From Acidobacteriota bacterium (lineage in GTDB: Bacteria; Acidobacteriota; Terriglobia; Terriglobales; Acidobacteriaceae), in NCBI GenBank assembly GCA_018268855.1, contig JAFDVR010000007.1:1-64000 (forward strand): a DNA stretch of 64,000 nucleotides, read 5' to 3'. Below the pieces are notes generated by a model. The model searched no databases, was not told the DNA's origin, and saw only the letters and a list, made by a program, of their open reading frames with translations. The translations under genes were made by a program, and so were the position numbers. Of the stretch, positions 43,860 through 53,398 are shown piece by piece. The stretch's first letter is position 1; each line of letters opens with the position of its first letter.

Positions 43860-45485
43860 TTACCGTGAGGAGCGCTCCGCGCCCAGCACGATGCCAGGAC
43901 CATACGGTGCCATCGCAACGGTGAAATAGGAATTGAAAATCTGGTCCTGATGCGCCTCGGCAAAGGTCCACATCTTCGCAAGCAGATTGCGCCGCGCCTT
44001 ATCCAGGTGCGGTTCCAGTGGAGGCCATGGTTGCGAAGCATTGCCTTCGTTTCTGTTTGGTGGAAAATCTTCGCGAGGAAACGCCAGGTTATTCATCTCC
44101 AACGGATCGGTGGTGAGATCGTACATCTCATCGAAATCGAACCCGTTGTAAACGTACTTAAAATTTTTCGTAAGCACGATGCGTTGTGTGTAATACAGTT
44201 CGACGCCGTTCAATTGACTGAACACAGCATCACGCCAGCCAGATGGCGTCTCATCTGCAAACCAGGGAAGAAGACTGTGACCAGACATACGAGGTGCCTC
44301 GATACCGGCAGCCGCGAGAATGGTAGGAGCAAAATCGGTAGTGGAAACAAATGCGTCCACCCTTCGGCCTGGATTTCGAATTCCCTTGGGCCAACGCACG
44401 ACACAGGGAATGTTATAGGCCTCGCGAAACGCAGGCACTCCTTTCGCCCATAATCCATGCGCGCCTGCATAGTCTCCGTGGTCGGAGCAATAGATGACCA
44501 GCGTGTTCTCCTTCTGACCTGTCGCTTCCAGTGCTTGGAGCAGATTGCCGAAGAGCTCATCCTGCATGGAGAGAAGGGCATAGTAATGAGCAATGCAGGC
44601 CTTTACTTCGTCATCCGGCATCTGGTCGAAGTACTGCAACCGCATACGCTGGTAAATATGCGGCTTGTCGCGCATTCGATCGCGGAAGTTTGCAGGGAGC
44701 TGAATACGGCGCGGATCATACAGATCGATAAACCGCTGTGGTGCATCGTACGGATCATGTCCCCCATCGTTAGAAACCATCAGACACCATGGCTTCTGCT
44801 GCGCGGCCATGTTCTTCAACGCATTCACGCCATCGCGAACAATCTGAAAGTCGCGCTGCTCCTCAAGGGGCTTACGGCGCACACCATACATCTGTTGATT
44901 GCCCCAGCCTGGACGGACAAGCTCACCAGGCCGCCGTTGCTCCGGATGCATAAACTGCGCATGTGGCCTGCGCCAGCGGCTTTCCTTGCGGTCAGTGTCC
45001 AGCGGAAGCGGTGTTTCATGCCCATTGGCATTTACATTGTTCCAGCCGACGTCTTGTGGCCGGAGTGTGTGTCCCACATGCCACTTGCCAGAGTAAGCAA
45101 GGTTGTAACCTGCTTCACGAAGCCCTTGACTGAAGTATGAAATGCCAGGCTTCGGCTCCAGATGAATAGCCGTATCGGTATCGACGTTATTGAACACGCC
45201 ATGCTCACTCGGATAAAGGCCGGTAAAGAAACTTGCTCGGGATGGACAACAATGAGGAGCGGGACAGTATGCATCCGTAAACAGCAGCCCTTCGCGCGCA
45301 AAGCGATCCAGATTTGGTGTGAGACAAGGGTGTTCTGGCAGCACCGTTGCACCCTGCTGCTGATCGGGCATAAAGATAAGGATGTTCGGCTTCTCGGCAG
45401 TCTGCTCGCTACGGTTCTGCGCAAACATGCCTGTAGCCGTGCAGGCACTTAATCCGGCAACAAATTCTCGACGATTAATCATCAT
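43860..45485 (-). CDS. Tat-exported S1-family sulfatase
   Basis: A 541-residue sulfatase. The N-terminus (MMINRREFVAGLSACTATG) is a twin-arginine-type signal. ILIFMPDQQQG carries the metal ligands, and HCCPSRASFFTG near residue 78 has the C-x-P-S-R motif whose Cys becomes formylglycine. SGKWHVGH and YCSDHGDYAGAHGLWAKG complete the site. No formylglycine-generating enzyme is in the window. It probably desulfates a carbohydrate imported by the adjoining TonB receptor. The start could also be TTG 45497. Confidence 0.9.
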   Translation of the reverse strand: MMINRREFVAGLSACTATGMFAQNRSEQTAEKPNILIFMPDQQQGATVLPEHPCLTPNLDRFAREGLLFTDAYCPAPHCCPSRASFFTGLYPSEHGVFNNVDTDTAIHLEPKPGISYFSQGLREAGYNLAYSGKWHVGHTLRPQDVGWNNVNANGHETPLPLDTDRKESRWRRPHAQFMHPEQRRPGELVRPGWGNQQMYGVRRKPLEEQRDFQIVRDGVNALKNMAAQQKPWCLMVSNDGGHDPYDAPQRFIDLYDPRRIQLPANFRDRMRDKPHIYQRMRLQYFDQMPDDEVKACIAHYYALLSMQDELFGNLLQALEATGQKENTLVIYCSDHGDYAGAHGLWAKGVPAFREAYNIPCVVRWPKGIRNPGRRVDAFVSTTDFAPTILAAAGIEAPRMSGHSLLPWFADETPSGWRDAVFSQLNGVELYYTQRIVLTKNFKYVYNGFDFDEMYDLTTDPLEMNNLAFPREDFPPNRNEGNASQPWPPLEPHLDKARRNLLAKMWTFAEAHQDQIFNSYFTVAMAPYGPGIVLGAERSSR

Positions 45486-45558
45486 TGGTTGTTCCAAAGG
45501 AAAGCAGGCTGCAATGCAAGGTTCATAGCAGCCTGCCTCGTTGTCTTACTTCGCGTGG

Positions 45559-48500
45559 TTAGAACTCCAGCTTTAAAGCAAACTGCAACTGCCGGGGTTC
45601 ACCTGCACTGGTGATCTTGCCGAACTGCGCATTGGGAAGCGTACCGTTGGGATTGTTCAAATTTACGTTATTGAAGAGGTTGTAAAACTCAGCCCGGAAC
45701 AACAGGTTGCTCTCCTTGTAGAGAGCAAAGCGCTTGAAGGCGGACAGATCCGTGTTGACGTAGCCCGGGCCGATCAGCATGTCGCGCTGCTCGTTACCGT
45801 AGGGACCAGTGGGGACAGCAAAAGCAGTTGTATCGAAATAGCGGGCGATTTTATCTGCGCGGCTGCGACTCCGAAGGAGGGAAGGATCACGCAGAACATC
45901 AGGACGATCGGTAGCAATACCATCCAGATTTGTGTCTTTATTCGAAACCACGTTGAATGGATTACCGCTCTGGATCTGCTCGATCGCGTTGAACTGCCAG
46001 CCATTCAGAATCTCGCGGCCAAACAAACCGAAGCGACGGGTTGTTGGCAACGTGTACAAGACAGAGGCTACAAATCGATTTGGCCGATGTAGAGTCGACT
46101 TCCCATAGTCCTGCTGAATGTTCATCTGGTTGCTGAGGCCATAGTTCAACACGCCACCAGGATCGGTGGAGAGTTCATCCATGGTTTTAGACCAGGTGTA
46201 GTTCGCCATCAACGAAAATCCATGTGCCATCCGGCGGGTGAGGGTCGCCTGCAATGCGTTGTAATTAGAATTTGCCGAAGGGTCGGCCAGGCTGATGCCA
46301 GCATAGCCACTGATGGGACGACGCGCGTTAATACCCGCCGTGCTGGTCGATCCACCGGGAACGTAGATAGCGGCATTCTGATCACGCACCACGTAGAAGT
46401 GCCGCCCTTGATTGCCCACATACGCAAGGCGCATGGCCCAGTTTGCGCTGAACTGTTGCTCCAGAGTGAGGTTGTATCCCGATACCCAGGGAACAGCACT
46501 CTCATCCTTCGGCAAACCGGCGAGTTGTGCGCCCGGAATGAAGAGCGGGTTGTTAGGATCCACGGTATATGGGAATGGGCTCACACCGTTGTACGGAGCG
46601 ATGCCCTTATACGCGTTCGCCCAACTTGTCGTGTTGTTGAGAGCCACAGTGAGGGCGAAGGGCTGTTGTTCCAGATTGCCTACGAAGGTTTCCTGGCTGG
46701 CTGCATAGAAAAGCCCATAGCCTCCGCGCAAAGAAGTCTTGCCGTCTCCGAACACGTCATAGGCAAACCCGACGCGAGGCGAGAAGCGATAGTAGGTAAC
46801 GTGCAGGATGCCATCGGGTACACCGGGATCGCCCGCCGACAGTAAGCCCACAGGCGCCGTCGGAAAGCGCGTGGAGTGCGCGCCTTCCTGGAAGGTTCCA
46901 AAGTTCATCTGTCCGGAAAAGGGATAGTAGACCTCCCAACGGGTGCCGAGGTTCAGCGTCAGACGTCGCGCTATATGCCAGTTGTCCTGAACATAGAGGG
47001 AAGGATCAGGCGAGTGGAGGCGATGATACGATCCGTTGTTTTGCGTGAATGTAGCTGCGCGTCCTTGTTCAAAGTCCGACAACGCGTTGCCAGTGAGCGT
47101 CCCTGTGAATGTGGTCTTCGTATTTCCAGTAACACCACCGGTTTCCTGATAGTTCGTCCAGATGAACGAGCCGCCGAGTTTCACTGCGTGTTTGCCGAGA
47201 TCCCAGTTAAGGGTGTCGGTTGCACCAAGGTGCATCTGGGTCGTATTGAGCACACCACTTCCACCCACACCACCGGAGAAGTATCCGGTGATAGAGAATT
47301 GCGGCTGAGTCGGGATCAGAGATCCCTGTGGCGTCTGCCCGCCGAGCGCGTTGAAATCATATCCAGCGACTGCATTGCTGGATATCGTGGTATTCCGCGT
47401 GTAGTAAAGGCGTGAACTGTTAACCAACTTCGGAGATATTGTCCATGTATCGCCGAGAATGTAGTTCGTTGTGCCGTCGTACGTCTTATTGCCGCTGTAA
47501 TTCAGCAACTGATTACCACCGGCCGTACGGTTGAAGCTGGTCCCCTGCTGATTGAAATATGTGAGCTGCAGTTGATGTGCCTTGTTGAGCTGATAATCGA
47601 ATCGGCCTGTGCCCTGATCGAACACCGTAGGGGTAGAAACCTGCTGTTGAGGTGCATGACCAGCTGCATCAATGGGCAGCGGGACGAATTGGTTGATGAT
47701 CGCCATTGAGACTGGGTCCAACGAAGAAGGACAAAGAATGTTGGTCCCGCAGAAAGTGCCCGAAGTTGGCTTCTTTGTACTCTGCGTGAAATTTCCGACC
47801 CGCTCCAATGCTGTGGGAACGATTACCGCAGAAGAATTCACCACAGTAGGCGTAGCTTGCCGGAAGCCTTCATAGGAGAGATAAGCAAACAGCCGGTCAC
47901 GTTTAATCGGTCCTCCTATGCTTGCACCGAACATGTTGTAGACCAGATGCGTCACGCTATTCGCAAAGTAGTTCTTCGCATTCAACGAGCTGTTGCGTAT
48001 GTAGTCATACACAACGCCGTGATACTGATTGGTGCCGCTGCGCGTAATGGTGTTGACGACCGCTCCGGGTTCACGTCCGAATTCCGCGTCGAAATTACTT
48101 GTCAATACACGGAACTGCGACAACGCATCCGGATTCGGAATAACGTTTGCCCCGGTGCGGAATACCGAGATATCCAGCGCACCGTCAAGATAAGCGGAGT
48201 TGAACTGGACACGAACGCCATTTGTGCTGAACTGCGTGCCGGTTCCGTCACCGATCGGTGCGCTCGCGTTGTATCCCGTAATGCCCGGGAGCAAAGTTAC
48301 GAGACTGTATGCGTTGCGATCTTGCAGCGGCAGGTCCTGTATCCGCTTCTGATCGATCGTTTCGCCGAGTTGCGATTCGCGCGTATCGACCAGCGCCGTA
48401 CTCGCAGTGACCGTGATTTCTGAATTCGTTTCGCCGGGTTGCAATTGAAAACTTGCGTTCAGGTTCTGATTGGCAGCCAGTGTCAGGCCGCGCTGTGTGG

Positions 48501-48789
48501 AAGTCGTAAATCCGCTCATGGAAACACTGACCCGGTAATTTCCTGGCTGGACGACTGGAAATAGATAGTCGCCGTGTTCATTGCTCTCAGCGCGCAGGGT
48601 CTGGCTGGTATCTACGTTGGTCAACGTGACTGCTGCATGCGGTACAACAGCCCCGGTGGGATCAGCAACACTGCCATAAACCGATCCGGTCACGGTCTGA
48701 GCCAAAGCGGAGGGGTAACTCCAGCACATAACGGCTAAGAGCAACACCGCTAGTTTGGCAGCACCAAACGTCCACATCCTCGATTTCAT
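45559..48789 (-). CDS. Oar-like TonB-dependent outer-membrane receptor (locus B)
   Basis: A 1076-residue receptor with GGAGG five bases before ATG 48789. Signal peptide (ending PSALAQ), carboxypeptidase-regulatory-like domain (VADPTGAVVPHAAVTLTNVDT), plug (RIQDLPLQDRNAYSLVTLLPG) and barrel ending LQFALKLEF. It differs clearly from the locus A receptor and so presumably takes a different substrate. It heads an operon with a sulfatase and an NPP-like enzyme, which suggests a sulfated or phosphorylated glycan. Confidence 0.92.
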   Translation of the reverse strand: MKSRMWTFGAAKLAVLLLAVMCWSYPSALAQTVTGSVYGSVADPTGAVVPHAAVTLTNVDTSQTLRAESNEHGDYLFPVVQPGNYRVSVSMSGFTTSTQRGLTLAANQNLNASFQLQPGETNSEITVTASTALVDTRESQLGETIDQKRIQDLPLQDRNAYSLVTLLPGITGYNASAPIGDGTGTQFSTNGVRVQFNSAYLDGALDISVFRTGANVIPNPDALSQFRVLTSNFDAEFGREPGAVVNTITRSGTNQYHGVVYDYIRNSSLNAKNYFANSVTHLVYNMFGASIGGPIKRDRLFAYLSYEGFRQATPTVVNSSAVIVPTALERVGNFTQSTKKPTSGTFCGTNILCPSSLDPVSMAIINQFVPLPIDAAGHAPQQQVSTPTVFDQGTGRFDYQLNKAHQLQLTYFNQQGTSFNRTAGGNQLLNYSGNKTYDGTTNYILGDTWTISPKLVNSSRLYYTRNTTISSNAVAGYDFNALGGQTPQGSLIPTQPQFSITGYFSGGVGGSGVLNTTQMHLGATDTLNWDLGKHAVKLGGSFIWTNYQETGGVTGNTKTTFTGTLTGNALSDFEQGRAATFTQNNGSYHRLHSPDPSLYVQDNWHIARRLTLNLGTRWEVYYPFSGQMNFGTFQEGAHSTRFPTAPVGLLSAGDPGVPDGILHVTYYRFSPRVGFAYDVFGDGKTSLRGGYGLFYAASQETFVGNLEQQPFALTVALNNTTSWANAYKGIAPYNGVSPFPYTVDPNNPLFIPGAQLAGLPKDESAVPWVSGYNLTLEQQFSANWAMRLAYVGNQGRHFYVVRDQNAAIYVPGGSTSTAGINARRPISGYAGISLADPSANSNYNALQATLTRRMAHGFSLMANYTWSKTMDELSTDPGGVLNYGLSNQMNIQQDYGKSTLHRPNRFVASVLYTLPTTRRFGLFGREILNGWQFNAIEQIQSGNPFNVVSNKDTNLDGIATDRPDVLRDPSLLRSRSRADKIARYFDTTAFAVPTGPYGNEQRDMLIGPGYVNTDLSAFKRFALYKESNLLFRAEFYNLFNNVNLNNPNGTLPNAQFGKITSAGEPRQLQFALKLEF

Positions 48790-48822
48790 TACGACCTCCA
48801 AAAGTTCAGCATGTACACGGCC

Positions 48823-48851
48823 TTATAAACTTACAAATGCATATAAGTCAA
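48823..48851 (-). promoter_or_regulatory. Promoter of the locus B operon
   Basis: On the minus strand TTGACT (48846-48851) is followed after 17 bases by TTATAA (48823-48828). This lies 34 bases before the receptor ATG. Confidence 0.6.
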
Positions 48852-48886
48852 ACAAATTATGCATTATTTGTTGTTTTTTGAACAAA
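48852..48886. promoter_or_regulatory. Two candidate operators in the divergent locus B control region
   Basis: ACAAATTATGCATTATTTGT (48852-48871) is a 20-base palindrome with one mismatched pair, directly upstream of the -35 box. It is followed by TTTGTT-N8-AACAAA (48867-48872 and 48881-48886), a spacing seen in ROK-family operators. Both lie between the receptor gene and the isomerase gene at 49001. Confidence 0.5.
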
Positions 48887-49000
48887 CGATGTCGATATAA
48901 CGTTCTTGCTTTCTATTTACCTCAGTGGGACGATGGAAAGGTCCTTACCCGTAACGGCCACTAAAAACATGCAAATGGGGCCTAAAAGGAGAGTTTTCCG

Positions 49001-49966
49001 ATGCAAATTGGACTATTTTCAGTAGTTTTTTCGCAGGTTTCTTTCACTGAAATGCTGAAAGCCGCCGGTCAGTATCAGGGTATAGAGGCGTTGGAGATCG
49101 GCTGCGGTGGCTGGCCCGGCTCATCCCACATAGATCCGGCGCATCTGTTAGCCAGTCGGGATGCTGCGCACGAATATGCAGGCAAAATCCGCGATGCAGG
49201 CTTCACACTGAGTGCCCTCTCCTGCCATGGAAACCCAGTCCATCCCGATCCCACAATCGCTCAAAAAGATGCGGCAATTTTTGAAAATGCTCTGCGGCTT
49301 GCCGAGCGTCTGGGCGTCTCCACGGTAGTGACCTTCTCCGGATGCCCGGGCGGAGGACCGGAGGACCGGACACCGAACTGGATTACTGCGCCCTGGCCTC
49401 CGGAGATGCAGACCGCCTTGAAGTGGCAATGGGAAGAGCGTTTAATTCCTTATTGGAAGAATGCCGAACGGCGAGCAAACGATGCCGGGATCCGCATTGC
49501 ACTGGAAGCACACCCGAACTTCAGCGTTCATAATCCCGAGACTCTCCTGCGTTTACGAGCCGCCACAGGCCCAGCATTGGGGATTAACTTCGATCCGAGC
49601 CATCTCTGGTGGCAGGGTATGGATCCAGTGGCAGCTATCGCGGCATGCTCGGGTGCAATTCATCATGTCCACGCCAAGGACGTAAGCCTGAACACGCGCA
49701 AAGTAGAAGTCGATGGAGTGCTGGATGCAAAGCCCATGGAGCAGATAAATGCTCGCTCGTGGACCTTTCGGAGCGTAGGATTCGGCCATAGCGAACTGGA
49801 GTGGAGCCGTATCGTTGCAGCCCTGCGGCTCGCTGGATATGACGGGGTGCTCAGCATCGAGCATGAAGACGCACTTGCATCCATCCATGAAGGCCTCAGC
49901 GCAGCAGTAAATTTGCTGTCTCGCGTAGTGCTCCGCGAACCTCCAGTAGCACCCTGGTGGACCTAA
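49001..49966 (+). CDS. Sugar phosphate isomerase/epimerase family TIM-barrel protein
   Basis: A 321-residue AP-endonuclease-2-type barrel with AGGAGAG eight bases before the ATG. Metal ligands are visible in IALEAHPNF (Glu), GINFDPSHLWW (Asp, His), HHVHAKDVSL (His) and VLSIEHEDAL (Glu). No signal peptide, so it is cytoplasmic. This family includes xylose-isomerase-like epimerases, keto-sugar hydratases and lyases. It is divergent from locus B and convergent with locus C. Confidence 0.85.
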   Translation: MQIGLFSVVFSQVSFTEMLKAAGQYQGIEALEIGCGGWPGSSHIDPAHLLASRDAAHEYAGKIRDAGFTLSALSCHGNPVHPDPTIAQKDAAIFENALRLAERLGVSTVVTFSGCPGGGPEDRTPNWITAPWPPEMQTALKWQWEERLIPYWKNAERRANDAGIRIALEAHPNFSVHNPETLLRLRAATGPALGINFDPSHLWWQGMDPVAAIAACSGAIHHVHAKDVSLNTRKVEVDGVLDAKPMEQINARSWTFRSVGFGHSELEWSRIVAALRLAGYDGVLSIEHEDALASIHEGLSAAVNLLSRVVLREPPVAPWWT

Positions 49967-49996
49967 TGTATTCCCTATTAAGTTTAATTCTGGCGA

Positions 49997-50887
49997 TCAA
50001 GCCGACCAGCGTTTCATATAGGCGGCGTCGATCGCTAATGCCTCTTTCCATGGCATATCGAATGATTCCTGCTCAATGAAGGCGTGTTGGATGTTCTGCG
50101 AGCGGGCGGCTTCTGCAAAGATGGGCGCATAATCAATGGAGCCACGACCAAGCTCGGTAATTCTTGCCTGATCACGCTTCTCCGGCGCGGGATGCTCAGG
50201 CAGCGCGAAGTCCTTGACGTGAAGCATGCAGAAACGGTCGCGGTGCTCCTGCATCCATGTGACAGGATCCTGTCCAGCAACCCGCGCCCAGCCGCAGTCG
50301 AGTTCAAAGCTGACAAGACCGGGCTCGCAAATGCGCATCAACTCTGCATAAGGCAATATGGATTCGGCCAAGGTGAACTCCGCCGTGTGGTTGTGGTAGG
50401 CCAGCCGGAGACCCGCAGCCTTGAGCTTGGCGCCAATCTCGTTCATTTGCTCTGCAGTGTAGCGCCAGTCATCCAGCGTTAGAGCCGCTGGCTTACCTGG
50501 ACCGCCTTGTGAGCGGCGGCCGGGCGTAGCCAATACGAGATACTCCGCACCAAGTTCTTTATCGAAAGCGATTGCCTCGTTAAGGTGCTTTTCGAGTTCG
50601 ACAAAATGATGGTGCGCGCTAACACAACGCAGTCCAGCTTTATCGAGGGCTGTTCTTACGGTAGCAGCGGTGGCACGGCCAAACCCTGCCGCTTCCACTT
50701 CGCGAAAACCCGCGGCATGCACCGCAACAAGCGTGGCATCCAGATCTGCGTTCATCTGCTCGCGCACGGTATAAAGCTGCAGGCCGGGAGGCATACGGAA
50801 TCTGGCCGTACCCCAAGCTGAGGCGGTCACAGTGGCTATTGCTGCGAACGAGCTCTGCTGCAGAAAAGAACGACGAGATAGCGACAT
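49997..50887 (-). CDS. Tat-exported sugar isomerase/epimerase-like TIM-barrel protein
   Basis: A 296-residue protein of the same superfamily as the 49001 gene, but with an N-terminal Tat-like signal (MSLSRRSFLQQSSFAAIATVTASAWG), so it probably works in the periplasm. Putative metal ligands are in LAYHNHTAEF, SFELDCGWA, MLHVKDFAL and AFIEQESFD. It is the last gene of the six-gene locus C, 12 bases after the transporter gene. Export of this fold next to a periplasmic oxidase points to action on an oxidised sugar before uptake. Confidence 0.85.
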   Translation of the reverse strand: MSLSRRSFLQQSSFAAIATVTASAWGTARFRMPPGLQLYTVREQMNADLDATLVAVHAAGFREVEAAGFGRATAATVRTALDKAGLRCVSAHHHFVELEKHLNEAIAFDKELGAEYLVLATPGRRSQGGPGKPAALTLDDWRYTAEQMNEIGAKLKAAGLRLAYHNHTAEFTLAESILPYAELMRICEPGLVSFELDCGWARVAGQDPVTWMQEHRDRFCMLHVKDFALPEHPAPEKRDQARITELGRGSIDYAPIFAEAARSQNIQHAFIEQESFDMPWKEALAIDAAYMKRWSA

Positions 50888-50899
50888 CTGAACATCTCC

Positions 50900-52147
50900 T
50901 TAGAGAGCTGGAATACCAGCTTCTTCTGCCTGCTTCAGTGATGTGGATTTGCCTGACGAATCCCGGTCGGCTGGAAATACCAGCAGAAAACCAATTAATA
51001 CGATTGCCGCTGCTGCAGCGCCAAAGAGCCAGATCGGCTTCCATGCAAAAAGCCCACCGCTGTTCGCTATCGTAAAGTGCTGCACTACAGCACCGGATAC
51101 GTATGAACCGATGAACATGCCTGCGCCATACGTCAGGAACGAGATCAGTCCCTGCGCAGAAGCGCGCAACGCGTCCGGAGCTTCGCGGTCAATGAATATC
51201 TGTCCGGTGACAAAGAAGAAGTCGTAGCAGATACCATGCGCCAGGATGCCGGCCCACAGCATCCACACCCTGCTGTCTGGATTTCCGTATGCAAAACATA
51301 AATAGCGCAGCACCCACGCAAACATGCCTGCGCTAAGCATGTACTTCACACCCAGACGCCGGAAGAAGACCGGGATCAACAGCATGCAGGCGAGCTCAGA
51401 TATTTGACCACCGGTCATTTTGCTTGCAGCATGAGCCACACCTGTCTGGTTAAGAAACAGATTCGTGAACGCGTAATAGAACTGCAGCGGAATGCATATG
51501 AGCAACGAAGCCAATGCGAAGACTGCCATCCTGCGCGGACGAAGCACCCCCAGAGAACGCCGTAACAGCGAACCTCCTGGAATACGTGTCTGGCCCAGTG
51601 CGGGCGTGCTGGGGAGAGTGAGGCAATACAAACCCATTAGCAGCGAACACCCCGCAGCGATGCGTAGCGGTACGGCTGACGCCTCGATACGCAACGTCCC
51701 AACGAGCAGACCTGCAACAATCCACCCAAGTGTGCCGAGTACACGCACCGCGCCGAACTCTGCCTGCGGATCGCGCATGTGGCGGAAGGCAAGCGAATTC
51801 GTGAGCGCCAGGGTTGGCATGTAGCAAAGACAGTAGAGCAACAGTATTGTGTAAACGGCCAAGAACGCTGTTTCCGTTGAAGCCGTCCACAACAGAAGAG
51901 CACCGGTGATGTGCAGCAGGGCGAGCAGCTTTTCCGTCGCCACCCACTTATCTGCCAATAAGCCCATAAAGAATGGGGCGACCATTGCACCGACAGCGGT
52001 TGTTCCTGCTACCAGCCCTATCTGCTGGCCGGAGAGATGCAGGCCCTCTGAGAGCCACGTGGACAGGGTGACATACCACGCGCCCCAGATGAAGTACTGC
52101 AGGAACATCATGGAACCGAGGCGAAACTTCAGGATGCCGGCATTCAT
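50900..52147 (-). CDS. MFS transporter of the nucleoside:H+ symporter family
   Basis: A 415-residue protein with about 12 membrane helices. The opening FRLGSMMFLQYFIWGAWYVTLSTWL and AHGICYDFFFVTGQIFIDREAP are typical of the NupG/XapB family (Nuc_H_symport). In this context, between a Gfo/Idh oxidoreductase and a sugar isomerase, a sugar or modified-sugar substrate is at least as likely as a nucleoside. The start overlaps the oxidoreductase stop by ATGA. Confidence 0.88.
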   Translation of the reverse strand: MNAGILKFRLGSMMFLQYFIWGAWYVTLSTWLSEGLHLSGQQIGLVAGTTAVGAMVAPFFMGLLADKWVATEKLLALLHITGALLLWTASTETAFLAVYTILLLYCLCYMPTLALTNSLAFRHMRDPQAEFGAVRVLGTLGWIVAGLLVGTLRIEASAVPLRIAAGCSLLMGLYCLTLPSTPALGQTRIPGGSLLRRSLGVLRPRRMAVFALASLLICIPLQFYYAFTNLFLNQTGVAHAASKMTGGQISELACMLLIPVFFRRLGVKYMLSAGMFAWVLRYLCFAYGNPDSRVWMLWAGILAHGICYDFFFVTGQIFIDREAPDALRASAQGLISFLTYGAGMFIGSYVSGAVVQHFTIANSGGLFAWKPIWLFGAAAAAIVLIGFLLVFPADRDSSGKSTSLKQAEEAGIPAL

Positions 52148-53373
52148 CTCCGTTCTCCTCCCGCTGCTGCCACGATCTCCCGCGTTCCCTCAAGATTTTT
52201 CTGCGGGACATCTATCCATACGCCTCCACGCTTGTGGCTTTCCAGCATGGACTCTATGATGACGGAGATCCGATGCGCATCTTCAAAGGTGCATAAGGTC
52301 GCAGGTTGCCGGGTAGCGGTCCGGTCGGCGCGAATCCAGTCGTATATATCGCTTACAACTGCACGAAATGCATCCGGCCATCCTGCGGGGTGGCCTGCGG
52401 GCAAAGAAGCATAGGCGCGAGCCTGCGGCGCAAGCAGAGACGCCTGCATGGACATCACCGCGTTTGGAGCGTTCGCATATCCGATCCACAATTCGTTCGG
52501 CTTCTCTTGCTCCCAACGCACCGAAGCTGCGCGTCCGCATACTTCGATCTGCAGGTCATTTTTATGCCCTGGCAAAACCTGTGCGACCTTAAGACAGCCA
52601 CGCGCGCCGTTCTCAAATTTAAGCAGCAGCGAGGCCAGATCTTCGCAGTGCACTTCAACAGGCGTTCCATGGTCGCGGGCAGGTCCGGCGAAAGTCTGCG
52701 ATGTGCCGCTGGAGAACCGTATTGGAATGGCAGTATGCAGGTCGGCCAACACTTGCGAGATGCGGGAGCCGGAAAGATATTCAGCCAGATCACACCAATG
52801 AGCGCCCACGTCAATCAGAGCAGCGCTCTCTCCTGCACAGACAGGATCGATCCTCCATGAGAAGACATGATCGTCTGCCATCCAGTCCTGCAGATAGTGT
52901 CCATGGATGTAGACCTGCTGACCCAGCTCATCACCATGCGCCATTGTCCGGGCCTGCTGCACAGCAGCATAACCTCGATAGTTGAAGGTAACCGCCGCAA
53001 CCACCCCGGCGCTTGCTGCTGCTTCACACAGTTCTTCGCACTGCCAGGCTGTGGACGCGAGCGGCTTATCGGAGATCACATGCTTTCCGGCGCGAAGCGC
53101 AGCCAGGCTGATCTCGTAGTGAAGGTGCGATGGCGTGGTGTTGTGCACCACATCAATCTGCTGCTCGGCAAGCAGATCATGATAACTGTCAAACGCTTGC
53201 CTCACACCCAATACACGTGCTCTGTCCCGGCCGGACTGCGGACTGGAACCAGCGATGCCGACGATCTCTACGCCTTCGAGCCGGCGCACGGCATCAAGAT
53301 GATGTTCAGCAATAAATCCCGGGCCGATGAGCCCCATTTTTAATTTTGCAGGTCGATCATTTGCTACGCACAT
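52144..53373 (-). CDS. Gfo/Idh/MocA family NAD(P)-dependent oxidoreductase
   Basis: A 409-residue cytoplasmic dehydrogenase. The Rossmann motif GLIGPGFIAEHHL opens the protein and HVISDKPLAST carries the conserved Lys of the D/EKP motif. The C-terminal alpha/beta domain has DVGAHWCDLAEYL with the conserved Asp and His. These enzymes oxidise or reduce a sugar or inositol hydroxyl, often at C3. It lies 25 bases after the PQQ dehydrogenase gene in locus C. Confidence 0.9.
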   Translation of the reverse strand: MCVANDRPAKLKMGLIGPGFIAEHHLDAVRRLEGVEIVGIAGSSPQSGRDRARVLGVRQAFDSYHDLLAEQQIDVVHNTTPSHLHYEISLAALRAGKHVISDKPLASTAWQCEELCEAAASAGVVAAVTFNYRGYAAVQQARTMAHGDELGQQVYIHGHYLQDWMADDHVFSWRIDPVCAGESAALIDVGAHWCDLAEYLSGSRISQVLADLHTAIPIRFSSGTSQTFAGPARDHGTPVEVHCEDLASLLLKFENGARGCLKVAQVLPGHKNDLQIEVCGRAASVRWEQEKPNELWIGYANAPNAVMSMQASLLAPQARAYASLPAGHPAGWPDAFRAVVSDIYDWIRADRTATRQPATLCTFEDAHRISVIIESMLESHKRGGVWIDVPQKNLEGTREIVAAAGGERR

Positions 53374-53398
53374 TCGTTCCTATCCTCGAGCAAGATCG

